DNA of 64,000 nucleotides. Source: Effrenium voratum (Eukaryota > Sar > Dinophyceae > Suessiales > Symbiodiniaceae). Position numbers and translations under genes: made by a program. The DNA lies in contig CAUJNA010003816.1 of assembly GCA_963377175.1 (NCBI GenBank), positions 132,501-196,500 of the forward strand. Reading direction: 5' to 3'. This document shows, piece after piece, positions 23,201 through 28,900 of this stretch. Within the stretch, counting starts at the first letter, position 1; every line of letters begins with the position of its first letter. A model generated the notes under the pieces. The model did not search any database and was not told the DNA's origin. It saw only the letters and a program-made list of their open reading frames with translations.

Positions 23201-24727
23201 GAGCCCCTCAAGCGTGATTTCAACAAATGTAATTCCAAAAAAAAACATGACCCCCCAGGTTTTTCTTTAAAACAAAAATAAGGGACCGAGGTGTTTTTTC
23301 CTTTGCAACCACCAGTCCCTCACTCACGTACTTGCTCGCTTCGTCTGTGAGAAACAAAATGAGAATCAACAAATGAGGAATTTCAAAATATACACGGCTG
23401 GTGTAAATTCAAAGACAAAAACACTGGCTCCGTTATACTGGGTTGTGCTAGGTTATACTGTTCAACATCGCCCGATCGGTAAATGGAAACATGGACTCAA
23501 ACCCGCGGTGCGATTCCTGGTCTAATTTTGACCCATACCCGCTTTAGGAGCCCCAGTCATTGCAGATCCTCCTTTTGGTCCTCCTTTTGGTGCTCCTTTC
23601 GCTCACTTTGGTCACCTTCGGCCGCGATTCGCCTGAGTGAGCTTGGGATGCATCACCCAGCCGATGAGCAGATCCCCGGGCCGCGGGTGATGGCGCCACC
23701 AGCGCTCCTGCTCACTGCTCTTGCTGAAGAGCCAGGGGAAGCTTCGGACCTGCAACTCGAAGCGTTTCGGGGTGCAGATCCAAGGGACCCGCAGAGGCAG
23801 GAGCTCGTTTATGAAATTCCAGTAAACAATTCCCATAACATGTGTGCAGTGGCTGATCTGAGCCCTCCTGGTAGGAAGCCCTGACTCATTTGCGGAGAAA
23901 ACACAACAAACATGTGGGTGTAAGGATGGTTTAAGGCAACCACTCGGAAATCATAAGGGATGCCTGAAAAAGATGGAGACACCCGACACCCGGCATTCTG
24001 ATGGAGAAAAAAACACACGCACGCAAATTTTCGCAAAAAAAACCGTGGTTTTGAGCTACAGGAAGCCGCCGGGCGTCATGATTTAGTTGAGCTACAAGAA
24101 GGCCCACGTGGCGGGGAAGGCTAGGGTTGGCGTACCCAATGTTCGGCCTGTTTTGTTTTGGCGAGAAAAAAGGGGGGGATGGTTGAAAGGGTTCCCAGCC
24201 CGGAGTTTCTGCAAAAGATGTGTTGTGGCTGCTTGTTTTTCAGAGGACACCCTCGTCGGGTTGGGCTTGAAGGGAATGACAAGGTTGGCTGGAGCTACGC
24301 TATCTTCAGGGACCAAACCCCCCCCCCAAAGGGAAGCCTCTGGCCGCAGGCTTGGCAACTTGCCTCCTCGAGTTGTGACCTGAAGCTCTTGAAAGAACCC
24401 CAACAGGACACCTTGAATTCCTGGCCCTTTGCGCAGAACGCGCCCCAAAGCGTCAAACAACAAGTCACCAAGATGGAGCAAAGCAAGTCAGTCAAAACAC
24501 GGCCAAAGCCAAGCCGGACGGTCCGTGCATTGCAGCTGAGGCGCCAGGTGTCGAAACCGCCGCTTCCTCGGCTTCAGGAAACCCAGGCCCAGCGCGCCCC
24601 AGGCGCGCGACACCGACGCGCCGCAGGCGCCGCTTCGGGCGGCGGGGCCGGGGCCGGCCGCCGCGGCCCGGCGGGCCGCGGGCGCTGGGCGGGGCGGCGG
24701 CGCATCGGGGAAGTAGACCGAGGCCAT
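63..24727 (-). CDS. clpX: ClpX-like AAA+ unfoldase gene, many exons, 3' end beyond window
   Basis: The gene codes an ATP-driven protein unfoldase of the ClpX group, which forms hexamers and in bacteria and organelles feeds substrates to the ClpP peptidase. Seen in order on the minus strand are the start codon (24727), an unassigned N-terminal part, the YVICQ..AKEML AAA+ entry segment, an acidic linker, Walker A GPTGSGKT, GYVG pore loop, Walker B IVYVDEIDK, a SGAF sensor region, EFVGRLP with the arginine finger, and sensor-2 TGARAL. By memory the core resembles a bacterial ClpX-like side group (KPNILL, DLIGVPFVKADATKF) more than textbook ClpX. No four-cysteine zinc domain was found. Phases agree across nearly every adjacent exon pair. 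The C-terminal exons after sensor 2 lie outside the window. Cell location (plastid or mitochondrion) is inferred only from the Ala/Arg-rich N-terminus. Confidence 0.85.
218..292. repeat. 12-bp tandem repeat
   Basis: Repeats of TTAATGACTACG and TTAATGTCTACG, four to five units. Confidence 0.8.
708..751 (-). CDS. clpX: clpX-like 44-nt exon (ATAQLVDDFRRYGIE)
   Basis: Fourteen codons plus two bases that exactly fill the ClpX stretch between VLTEPKN and ELEFT. Acceptor CCAAG, donor GC; the split codon restores Glu in YGIE-LRFTEEAL. Confidence 0.85.
796..898. mobile_element. Family A inverted-repeat element
   Basis: 103-bp element with terminal repeats CTTCCATTTGCTTA and its near-complement at the right end (TAAGCAACTGGAAG). 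It contains the family core CCAGTAGTGATAG and CCCTTTAAAACCAA. Flanking AATT on both sides may be a target-site duplication. Lies in a ClpX-like intron. Confidence 0.75.
1459..1535. mobile_element. Family F element, right part
   Basis: TCTATTTTTAGTAGGGGAACC to CACTACTGGGGGACCTAG matches the right two thirds of the F element at 54103; the left terminus is missing. Confidence 0.6.
1582..1715 (-). CDS. clpX: clpX-like exon with arginine finger (EREFVGRLPV)
   Basis: Forty-four codons: DKEELVKAGMEREFVGRLPV and then ALSEDDLFQVLTQLGR, matching EDLIKFGLIPEFIGRLPV and the following helix of ClpX. The donor is GT (AGG|GTATGC). The acceptor is the end of a family A element (CAAATGGAAG). Confidence 0.9.
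1716..1919. mobile_element. Composite family A element at a splice acceptor
   Basis: The left end CTTCCATTTG abuts the exon at 1582-1715, so on the minus strand the element's last bases (CAAATGGAAG) are the intron's 3' splice site. The interior is longer than usual. The right-hand half of the A consensus (GAAATCGATTCCC..AAGCAAATGG) ends near 1919. Confidence 0.6.
2378..2468 (-). CDS. clpX: clpX-like exon covering the ClpP-docking loop position
   Basis: Thirty codons plus one base, including NAKGFGFTRDASEKSEEVK. This aligns with G-IGF-GA..KAKSD of ClpX, where the IGF tripeptide docks into ClpP; here it reads KGF. Acceptor GTCGAG; donor read as GA. Confidence 0.8.
3297..3354 (-). CDS. clpX: clpX-like exon (HVLFVFSGAFSQLDEKLKE)
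   Basis: Matches ILFICGGAF..LD of ClpX (sensor-1 strand region). Enters phase 2, leaves phase 0. The donor is read as GA after LKE; one codon less is also possible. Confidence 0.85.
4284..4369 (-). CDS. clpX: clpX-like exon (DTEVTVGSGGPRSILGG)
   Basis: Matches the GTEVTVP..GG segment of ClpX and ends KLST, with the last codon split to give Arg before HVLFVFSGAF. Acceptor TGCCAG, donor GC. Confidence 0.85.
4400..4500. mobile_element. Family A inverted-repeat element
   Basis: About 101 bp, from TCCATTTCGTTTAGACCCC to TTCTTAAGCAAATGGAAG, with the AAAACCAACAGGGGAAA core. The central part has lost the CCAGTAGTG motif. Confidence 0.7.
4860..4896 (-). CDS. clpX: clpX-like 37-nt exon (RATQSTFLKLME)
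   Basis: Twelve codons plus one base, matching VQQALLKLIEG after Walker B. Entered in phase 2 and left in phase 0; acceptor ATCGAG, donor GC. Confidence 0.85.
5107..5159 (-). CDS. clpX: clpX-like exon with Walker B (IVYVDEIDK)
   Basis: The exon gives VGIVYVDEIDKVCSEGDG, the Walker B strand with the catalytic Asp-Glu pair. It leaves in phase 2 through a GC donor and joins the next exon as GDG-R-ATQSTFLKLME. Compared with ClpX, about eleven residues of the pore-2 loop between DEIDKI and SGEG are missing. Confidence 0.9.
5505..5555 (-). CDS. clpX: clpX-like exon (VMGELLQAADGDVELAQ)
   Basis: Seventeen codons matching IIQKLLQ..DYDVEKAQ of ClpX, phase 0/0, acceptor CCCAG, donor GC. Confidence 0.9.
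5883..5930 (-). CDS. clpX: clpX-like exon with GYVG pore-1 loop
   Basis: Sixteen codons giving ATKFTETGYVGRDADE. GYVG is the substrate-gripping pore-1 loop of ClpX-type unfoldases. Phase 0/0, acceptor GACGAG, donor GC. Confidence 0.92.
6737..6769 (-). CDS. clpX: clpX-like 33-nt exon (DLIGVPFVKAD)
   Basis: Eleven codons matching RLLDVPF..AD of ClpX, phase 0/0, acceptor TCCTAG, donor GC (GAC|GC). Confidence 0.88.
7386..7466 (-). CDS. clpX: clpX-like exon with Walker A (GPTGSGKT)
   Basis: Twenty-seven codons giving KPNILLLGPTGSGKTYLL, the ATP-binding P-loop of ClpX-type AAA+ proteins. Phase 0/0; acceptor TCAG, donor GC. The spacing to DLIGVPFVKAD in the next exon equals that in ClpX. Confidence 0.92.
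8124..8240. mobile_element. Family D element
   Basis: Shares GACGTGGGAAGGGGAGCA, TTAGCAGCTAAGTG, TTTCAACCACTAAACCACAA and TTTCCCAACAACCATG with two other copies in the window (14664, 29014). Confidence 0.65.
8314..8373 (-). CDS. clpX: clpX-like exon (VAGLFARAAKAALLKPARAG)
   Basis: Twenty codons in phase 0/0, Ala-rich and helical, joining directly to the Walker A exon. Acceptor CCGAAG; the donor would be GA. Two other frames are open here, so the frame rests on phase agreement. Confidence 0.5.
8769..8849 (-). CDS. clpX: clpX-like linker exon (VELFEIDVAQREYKDD)
   Basis: Twenty-seven codons in phase 0/0, strongly charged, ending GKFQDEED before a GT donor. Its acceptor AG lies inside the target-site duplication of the adjacent family B element at 8853-8951. 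Confidence 0.65.
8853..8951. mobile_element. Family B element with 7-bp target duplication at a splice site
   Basis: 99-bp element GCTGTGGGTCAAAA..TTTTGACCCGCACC flanked by CCACCTG at 8846-8852 and 8952-8958. On the minus strand the duplicated target reads CAGGTGG, which provides the AG/G acceptor used by the exon at 8769-8849. Confidence 0.8.
9202..9255 (-). CDS. clpX: clpX-like linker exon (LDGDRVREFVNGELELEQ)
   Basis: Eighteen codons in phase 0/0 with a good CTCTTACAG acceptor and a CAG|GT donor. Confidence 0.65.
9721..9774 (-). CDS. clpX: clpX-like linker exon (TLDQVVFKDTDDDDAWLE)
   Basis: Eighteen codons in phase 0/0 with a four-aspartate run. Acceptor TCTGAG; the donor would be GA (GAG|GATGG). 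Confidence 0.55.
11023..11079 (-). CDS. clpX: clpX-like linker exon (VPEPAAEERAVENGGVAE)
   Basis: Nineteen codons in phase 0/0, GCCAAG acceptor and GT donor. The product is rich in Glu, Ala and Pro, as expected for a disordered linker. Confidence 0.5.
11221..11264. repeat. (CT)n microsatellite
   Basis: About 22 CT units within an intron of the ClpX-like gene. Confidence 0.95.
11443..11469 (-). CDS. clpX: clpX-like linker micro-exon (ADESKDPSE)
   Basis: Nine codons in phase 0/0, GCCGAG acceptor and GC donor; acidic linker composition. The frame stays open a little beyond both borders, so the limits are uncertain. Confidence 0.4.
11665..11700 (-). CDS. clpX: clpX-like linker micro-exon (ELGEAVGVDETK)
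   Basis: Twelve codons in phase 0/0 with CAGCAAG acceptor and GC donor; acidic composition fits the linker. Confidence 0.45.
12212..12253 (-). CDS. clpX: clpX-like linker exon (ESESSESAVAVDSK)
   Basis: Fourteen codons in phase 0/0 between a GCTCAG acceptor and a GT donor (AAG|GTCGGG). The product is Ser/Glu-rich, like its neighbours in the linker. Confidence 0.5.
12805..12831 (-). CDS. clpX: clpX-like candidate linker micro-exon (EELLSSSPA)
   Basis: Nine codons in phase 0/0, TGATCAG acceptor and GC donor. It starts the acidic linker between the YVICQ box and Walker A. Supported by phase and composition only. Confidence 0.4.
13263..13340 (-). CDS. clpX: clpX-like exon, DRYVICQ..AKEMLAVAICDHYNR
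   Basis: Twenty-six codons in phase 0/0. DRYVICQTAAKEMLAVAICD matches the ClpX box YVIGQ..AKK.LSVAVYNHYKR; the usual IGQ is ICQ here. The acceptor is CTGAG and the donor GC. One of the strongest exons of the gene. Confidence 0.88.
13723..13776 (-). CDS. clpX: clpX-like exon, start of AAA+ module (LRPDEVKEYL)
   Basis: This exon aligns with the PKEIKEHLD-type segment that opens the ClpX AAA+ module and joins the next exon to give EVKEYLV-DRYVICQ. A GC donor is chosen because it keeps the spacing closest to ClpX. A GT donor six bases further on (exon start 13717) would add two residues in frame. Confidence 0.75.
13851..13968. mobile_element. Family E element with target-site duplication
   Basis: CTCAGTTGCCCAAAGG terminus mirrored by CTTTGGGCAAGTGAG. 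TGAATG is found on both sides (13845-13850, 13969-13974). Interior AAAAGGTTAACCTTTTGGG is itself palindromic. Confidence 0.75.
14028..14129. mobile_element. Family B element, opposite orientation
   Basis: GGGTGTGGCTCAAAATTAAG to TTTTTGAAGCCACAGCC, with internal CCGCAGGTTTTGGTCCATG. Flanks share CAAGT/CAAAGT. Confidence 0.7.
14664..14776. mobile_element. Family D element
   Basis: TTGGTTGACGTTGGAAGGGG through TTAGCAGCTAAGTGGGATTT to GTCCCAACAACAACCAT. About 113 bp, same order of motifs as the other D copies. Confidence 0.7.
15590..16352. repeat. 36-bp minisatellite, about 21 copies, with 216-bp higher-order unit
   Basis: The unit is close to CTCTATGCACTCACTCTGCA followed by CTCGTCCTATGCATGC. 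A six-unit block (216 bp) is duplicated: distinctive variants at 15799 recur at 16015. Because 36 is divisible by three, long open frames exist on both strands (for example 280 codons from 15520). Lies in a ClpX-like intron. Confidence 0.9.
16488..16565 (-). CDS. clpX: clpX-like exon (PDITSPAELRKFLLLRRITQ)
   Basis: Twenty-six codons in phase 0/0 with a GCCCAG acceptor and a GT donor. The product contains a likely helix (SPAELRKFLLLRRITQQ) just before the AAA+ module. The next intron toward the C-terminus carries the 36-bp minisatellite. Confidence 0.65.
16905..17605. repeat. Tandem array of about 215-bp units containing family A sequence
   Basis: Three units, each with CAAACTCAGCTGT, CCATTTGCR, GAGAACCCCAATCCAGTAG, CCTTTAAAACCAA and a TATATA run. 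The marker CAAACTCAGCTGT recurs near 16921, 17131, 17358 and 17572 (spacing 210-227). One family A element seems to have been amplified together with a microsatellite. Confidence 0.75.
17772..17856 (-). CDS. clpX: clpX-like N-terminal exon (GFLVLNEDGSFEGGDASDEA)
   Basis: Twenty-eight codons entered in phase 2 and left in phase 0 with a GC donor. The acceptor AG is the last two bases of a family A inverted-repeat element read on the minus strand. The product turns acidic (NEDGSFEGGDASDEAA). No domain is recognised. Confidence 0.6.
17857..17995. mobile_element. Family A element making up nearly a whole intron
   Basis: 139-bp A element from CTCCATTTGCTTCAGTCCCC to TTAGCCAAATGGAAG. Its left end is the 3' splice site of the exon at 17772-17856. 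If the 14-nt exon at 18005-18018 is real, the intron is this element plus nine bases. Confidence 0.7.
18005..18018 (-). CDS. clpX: clpX-like candidate 14-nt micro-exon
   Basis: An exon entering in phase 0 and leaving in phase 2 is needed before the exon at 17772-17856. This 14-nt piece (KLAI plus two bases), with GGAG acceptor and GC donor, supplies it. The following intron (17857-18004) is then almost exactly one family A element. The evidence is phase only. Confidence 0.35.
18165..18345. repeat. Degenerate tandem repeat of about 38 bp
   Basis: Units resembling TTTTCCCCGTGCTGAGCTAC followed by AAGGCAGGC occur four to five times with many substitutions. Confidence 0.65.
19107..19148 (-). CDS. 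clpX: clpX-like candidate exon (AVEPLRQSQVLERV)
   Basis: Fourteen codons in phase 0/0 between a CTCCAG acceptor and a GC donor. A long plus-strand open frame overlaps it, but the minus-strand reading fits the surrounding splice pattern better. Confidence 0.45.
19660..19775. repeat. Short tandem repeat (CAAGTCCCAAAGTTCCTGG)
   Basis: CCCAAAGTTCCTGGTACTT occurs four times at 25-30 bp spacing with small changes. Confidence 0.8.
19911..19988 (-). CDS. clpX: clpX-like N-terminal exon (HEGSPGGEFILRPLPECY)
   Basis: Twenty-six codons in phase 0/0 with an AAAG acceptor and a GC donor, ending in a Trp-rich YREWWSQ. Compact and protein-like; domain not recognised. Confidence 0.65.
20076..20189. mobile_element. 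Family E element with target-site duplication
   Basis: Same termini as the copy at 13851. GCAATC is duplicated at 20070-20075 and 20190-20195. Confidence 0.8.
20330..20535. repeat. Second copy of the 215-bp unit (family A related)
   Basis: Carries CAAATGGAAGCAAATGATACG, a TATA run, CAAACTCAGCTGTCGACCAA and ACCATGATACCTGAGATGCCC, matching the end of the array at 17500-17625 about 2.9 kb away. Confidence 0.65.
20979..21038 (-). CDS. clpX: clpX-like N-terminal exon (DEATTLKGRMREASLSIQGS)
   Basis: Twenty codons in phase 0/0, with a CTGCAG acceptor and a GT donor. The residue pattern (DEATTLKGRMREASLSI) would suit an amphipathic helix. Function unknown. Confidence 0.6.
21793..21888 (-). CDS. clpX: clpX-like N-terminal exon (NKTDLEAEFSSGCGGLW)
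   Basis: Thirty-two codons in phase 0/0 with a GCCAG acceptor and a GT donor. The segment is GC-rich against an AT-richer intron background. No domain is recognised. Confidence 0.6.
22189..22215 (-). CDS. clpX: clpX-like candidate micro-exon (GADGDGDSP)
   Basis: Nine codons in phase 0/0 between a TTCCAG acceptor and a GC donor. Frame and phase fit the neighbouring exons, but nothing else supports it. Confidence 0.3.
22732..22838. mobile_element. Family B element
   Basis: GCTGTGGGTCAAAACACAGG to TTTCATTTTGACCCATAC, with the usual interior (GGGTTGCCC..GGTAAATGGAAAC). A partial copy with the same interior lies at 23470-23550. Confidence 0.75.
22935..23430. repeat. Degenerate minisatellite of 40-50 bp units
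   Basis: About ten units with GCGTGATTTCAACAAAAAAC and GGGACCCCCCAGG. Cytosine runs alternate with adenine runs. Confidence 0.7.
23657..23749 (-). CDS. clpX: clpX-like N-terminal exon (WLFSKSSEQERWWRHH)
   Basis: Thirty-one codons in phase 0/0, flanked by a TTGCAG acceptor and a GT donor. The product is rich in Trp, Arg and His (SEQERWWRHHPRPGDLLIGW). I do not recognise a domain. The open frame extends upstream to about 23815, so the acceptor could lie further right. Confidence 0.55.
24545..24727 (-). CDS. clpX: clpX-like exon 1 with start codon; possible targeting peptide
   Basis: This 61-codon exon opens with MASVYFPDAPPPRPAPAARR and is rich in Ala, Pro, Gly and Arg with almost no acidic residues, as expected for an organelle-targeting region. 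It is the most GC-rich stretch of the window. A GC donor after the RKRRFRHL codons leaves phase 0. The start is the first ATG in this frame; transcription start and trans-splice site are not visible. It could instead be low-complexity coding without a targeting role. Confidence 0.6.
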
Positions 24728-25243
24728 GGCTGGGATATAAACGCGCAGGCTGAGGCAGGAGCCGTTCGGTGTACTGAATTCTAGGGGGGCGCAGAAACAC
24801 CCGGAAAGAGTGCATCTGTAATCACTGGCCCGGCAAAAAAATCATTGGAAAGAACGTAGCTTGCGCGAGCAGTCGGCACACCTGCCAGTGAAAAGGACTG
24901 CTGGGGCCACAAACTCTTGCTTCAATGCCTTGTCATGGTTCTTCGATGGATGCAAACCTTCAGCAGGTCAGGTTTGTAGTTTGAATCAAGCTACAGCTGC
25001 GGAGAATAGCCCTGACTGCAGCACCCGAGCCAGCCATCCTGAATGACAGATACTCTTAGTATCCCAGAAAGTGTCCCTTGAAACCCCGCTTTCCACAACC
25101 ATCATGAAACTCATGCTCCAAGCAAGTCGGCCTTTCGCGAAGTGCATATTGAAGAGTATGACGAGAACCCTCTCGGCCCAAGGAAGCTTGCCAAGCTTGG
25201 TCATTGATGTAATCGCCAATCTGCTTGCATTGCAACAGTTGTC

Positions 25244-25395
<152 letters not shown>

Positions 25396-25726
25396 AGAGT
25401 GGCCAGGGTAATGCTTGTGGGAAGTACTGCATCACTTTCTGTGATGCCAAACGTGGTTGCTGACGACTTTCAAATTTTGAGGGGAATCCCCTTGATATCA
25501 TAGAAAATGGCCCCCAAACCCAGCTTTTCACAAGCATGCGCACGGCATCGGCATCTGGAGGCATTCCGGCAAAACGCAAACCTGTATAGTTGAACGGCTA
25601 GCATCCCAGCGGGTCCAGCTTTTCTGCACGCCTGCCATGACTGCATCGGTCACGGATCGCAACCTCGACTCTACTCTTGCTTCACTGCAGGGTTCAACGG
25701 CAAGCGGCCTTTACTTGGCGCCATAC

Positions 25727-25824
25727 GGCTGTGGGTCAAAAATAGGTACCCAAAACGGAACCCTGATAGATGGAACCAAAGACTAAAACCTGCGGTCCCC
25801 TGGTGGGTTTATTTTGACCCATAC
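25727..25824. mobile_element. Family B element with target-site duplication, intergenic
   Basis: Begins GCTGTGGGTCAAAAATAGG and ends TTATTTTGACCCATAC. CCATAC is present on both sides (25721-25726 and 25825-25830). It lies between genes, so insertion is not limited to introns. Confidence 0.8.
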
Positions 25825-25907
25825 CCATACTGTCTCGTATTGCCCTGTATTGTTTGGTAACGTTCCCTTCAGCTTAAGAATAAATTCCGCACCTCGGCCA
25901 AAGACGC

Positions 25908-25953
25908 TCAGACTGCGATGTTTTCGGTCCGCTTGAAGGCGTCTTGATCTATC
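25908..25953 (-). CDS. fabD: MCAT terminal exon with stop codon (IDQDAFKRTENIAV)
   Basis: Fourteen codons and TGA (25908-25910), matching the KRID..A....NI.. C-terminus of MCAT. Acceptor GGCCAG. It fixes the 3' end of the coding region. Confidence 0.88.
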
Positions 25954-28900
25954 CTGGCCCACATCCACTGCGCAATGATTCGTCAAATTGCTTCGGCTTG
26001 CACTGGGCTCTGAGAGATACCTTCATGGCACCTAGCCTTGGGGGTCTTCCTGGAACCGCCTGAAATAGACAACATGCACTTCGTCACTCTGATCCGGCCG
26101 CAAGTTGCATCACCCCCGCTGGGTCTATCCGAAGAACTCCAACCGCAAGCCTGGGATCCCAACTCCAATTTCGGTTTCGAGCGACTTGAGCTTCACCGAT
26201 CCCCTGGAAGTGAAGAACTTTTAGTGGGTGAAATTTGGGACATCCAACCACACAAATCCAACCAGCCCAAAAAGCTAAGGAACCGGAGGATTCGCTGGGA
26301 ACCCCTCAGCTGGTATCCTGCTCCAAACCGTTTTTTTATCGGCCCTCCAACTGATTGGCTGAAAGGATGGCACCAGCCACTCCGAATCCTGTGACGGGGA
26401 TGTTGCCAATGTCACCCCGAAAGAAAACTCAAGGGTTCGGAAGCAAAGGGGTCCCAAACCGTGTAACACCAACAAAGCATGGATCTAAAAGCTGAGTAAA
26501 CGAGATCCGACCGATCGAACTCAATGACAGGAGTCCAACAGTTTCCGTTTTTTTTCGTGGGAAACCCCCAACAAAGAATGTATCTGCAAAATCCACAATT
26601 CCAAACCTGAAACAAGAATTGGATTCCCAAGACCTACGTCACGACTTTGTCTGAGCTCACTTCCCATCAAAAAGGCAGAACACTCCCACTCATCGACGCA
26701 AAATAGCTAGATTCCCTTAAACCGCCCACCAACACATGATGTTTCGAAGCACAAAACAGGCAGACGGGCGCTTCTCAAAATCGTTGGTCCACTACACACG
26801 CGCACACACAAACATCTATACTTTTAGGGAATTCAGCGTTTCGGCCCAAAAGGAAAACTCAAAACACCCTCGGGGCTTCCCTCAAAGACTGTGCTCGGCC
26901 AAGCACAGGAACGCGCAGCTGGCAAGTCCAACCGACGCTTGGCTTCCCTGAAACCCTTGACCTTCCGAGTTCCGGTTTTCTTTTCCATTGGTTTTGGACC
27001 CTTTTTGCAACTTCCGAGCCAAAGAAGCCCTTCGTCTCGGCGCCAAAAATAAATTGCACGGGCCAAGCTTGGCATCCGTTCCGCCCATCCGCCCATCCTC
27101 GCGCGCGCGAGTTTCCCAGCCTCTTGATCATGGCCTTGAGCTGCTTGTGGGGGCCCACCTCGAAGAAGTCCTTCACCTCTGCAAGTCTCGCGCAGCCATG
27201 GCTTTGACCCGGATGAAAAACACAAACTTGAGCTTTTTTCCGGACATGTTGTCACCTTTTAGAGGCAAAACCTGTACTCGTGGAAATGGAAAAAACACTG
27301 CGCCTGTTGATCCGCGAGGTTGAGTCATCCGGTGAGACTAGCCACCTTGTCATTGGGCCCTCCAACTCTTGGAGCGTCCAACTGGCTTCAGAACGGACGC
27401 CGAAGCGGCCTCAAATTTGGGCTAGTTCAATTGAAACCCTCTAGTGGCACGAACCCATCATCTTCCAAAATCACTTGCTGAACCGGATGCTTCGGCCAAA
27501 TCGTGGAACACACAGCAAAAATCTGAGAACCGATGTCGCAACATTGAAGGGACAGGTCGAAGGTCCTCTCGGTCGTACCGAAGCGCACGCTAAGCGACTC
27601 TCGTCCACTGGAGGGGTAGAAATGCAATTTTACATGTTTTGGCTGCTGGGCAGACGTTGGACCAGGGAAGTGCTGTTGGGTCCAGTAGCAGCAATAGGGG
27701 CGCGGAGGGTTCTTGGATTTGATCCACCTGGGCCTGCTTTCGAATTCATAGAGGTGGATTGAATAGTGGGGGAGATGATTACAAAGGGGATATGCTGCCA
27801 CATGTTGTTTACGGGGTGTATGACCTTTATACCTCCGGCGGCTCTTGACCAGAAGGTCAAAGAGTCTAATCCCCAAAGTGTGGTGTGCAAATGCCGAGCA
27901 AAAACCTCCCCATTCCACAGGGAGGGGGTGGGGTGGGGAAAATAAGCCTCAGGGCAGAGTAATCTTCCAAGCTTGTGGCCAGAGAAGGATCCCTCTACTG
28001 GGGGTCTTGGGGCGGGGAAGGAAGGGTTGGTAGGCTCTCTGAAATGGGTGTTTTCAAACCTTTCGAGTGAATCCAGTGATGGAAACTAGCAAAGGAAACT
28101 GGTCCAAACCAGCTCCTTCCCACGAGGGGCCCACTAGCAAACATGTCTCCTCCAAAAAAAATGCTCCCGGAAGTGATGAACTCAGCTCCGGAACCCGCAC
28201 CTGAAAAACCTTTGACCTCAACATCCACTCAAATGGAACAACCGACAGTGAAAGGTAAGCTGAAAAGCCAAAGCACGACCATATCGTGCCCCTTGACATG
28301 TGCCCTATAGGATGACACAAGATTCAACCGAAAGTGCGAAGGTCCACTGAACAGTTGCTTCGCATGGGGCAGATCCAGGTGACTTCCTGAAGCCCCGTCG
28401 ATTATGGATTTTCGATGAGGGCCACTGTTGGAGCACAACACTCCCCTTCCGCCACATGGATTCTGGGATCAACATTCTGCTTTCATAGCTGCGCGGGTAC
28501 TTAGATGGTCAAGGACCTAGCGAAGTGCTTGCTAATAATGCTTATTACCGTTGTAAGTCCCCTTTCTGTCGGTTTGTGACCAGAAAGTACTAACCATGCT
28601 AAGTCCCAGACAACACCCCTGAGGATTTCACCTTTTCCGTTGACTTGGATTTATCTTCCCAAAGTCAAGTGGGAGGCTCTTTGGAAGCCACCGACCAGTT
28701 TCTCACTTTGATAACCCCCCGCATCAAGTGTCAGTGTATGTCTGTCCTCTCTCTCTCTCTCTCTCTCTCTCTGTGACTCTGTGACACTGTGTGTGTGTGT
28801 GTTTTTTGAGGGTACCCCTTTTTTTTGGAATGGTTTCCAAGGAAAGCCAAACAAAAACACTCCAACCAGTGGCCCCTCCCCGGGGACCACTCGACCACTT

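Larger units (their letters stand above)
16566..24544. other. Introns in the 5' half of the ClpX-like gene
   Basis: Outside the exons this range holds the tandem A arrays (16905-17605, related 20330-20535), A at 17857-17995, E at 20076-20189, B at 22732-22838 with a partial copy at 23470-23550, and three degenerate tandem repeats (18165-18345, 19660-19775, 22935-23430). At 18621-19508 there is a long plus-strand open frame that I do not accept as a gene. Confidence 0.55.
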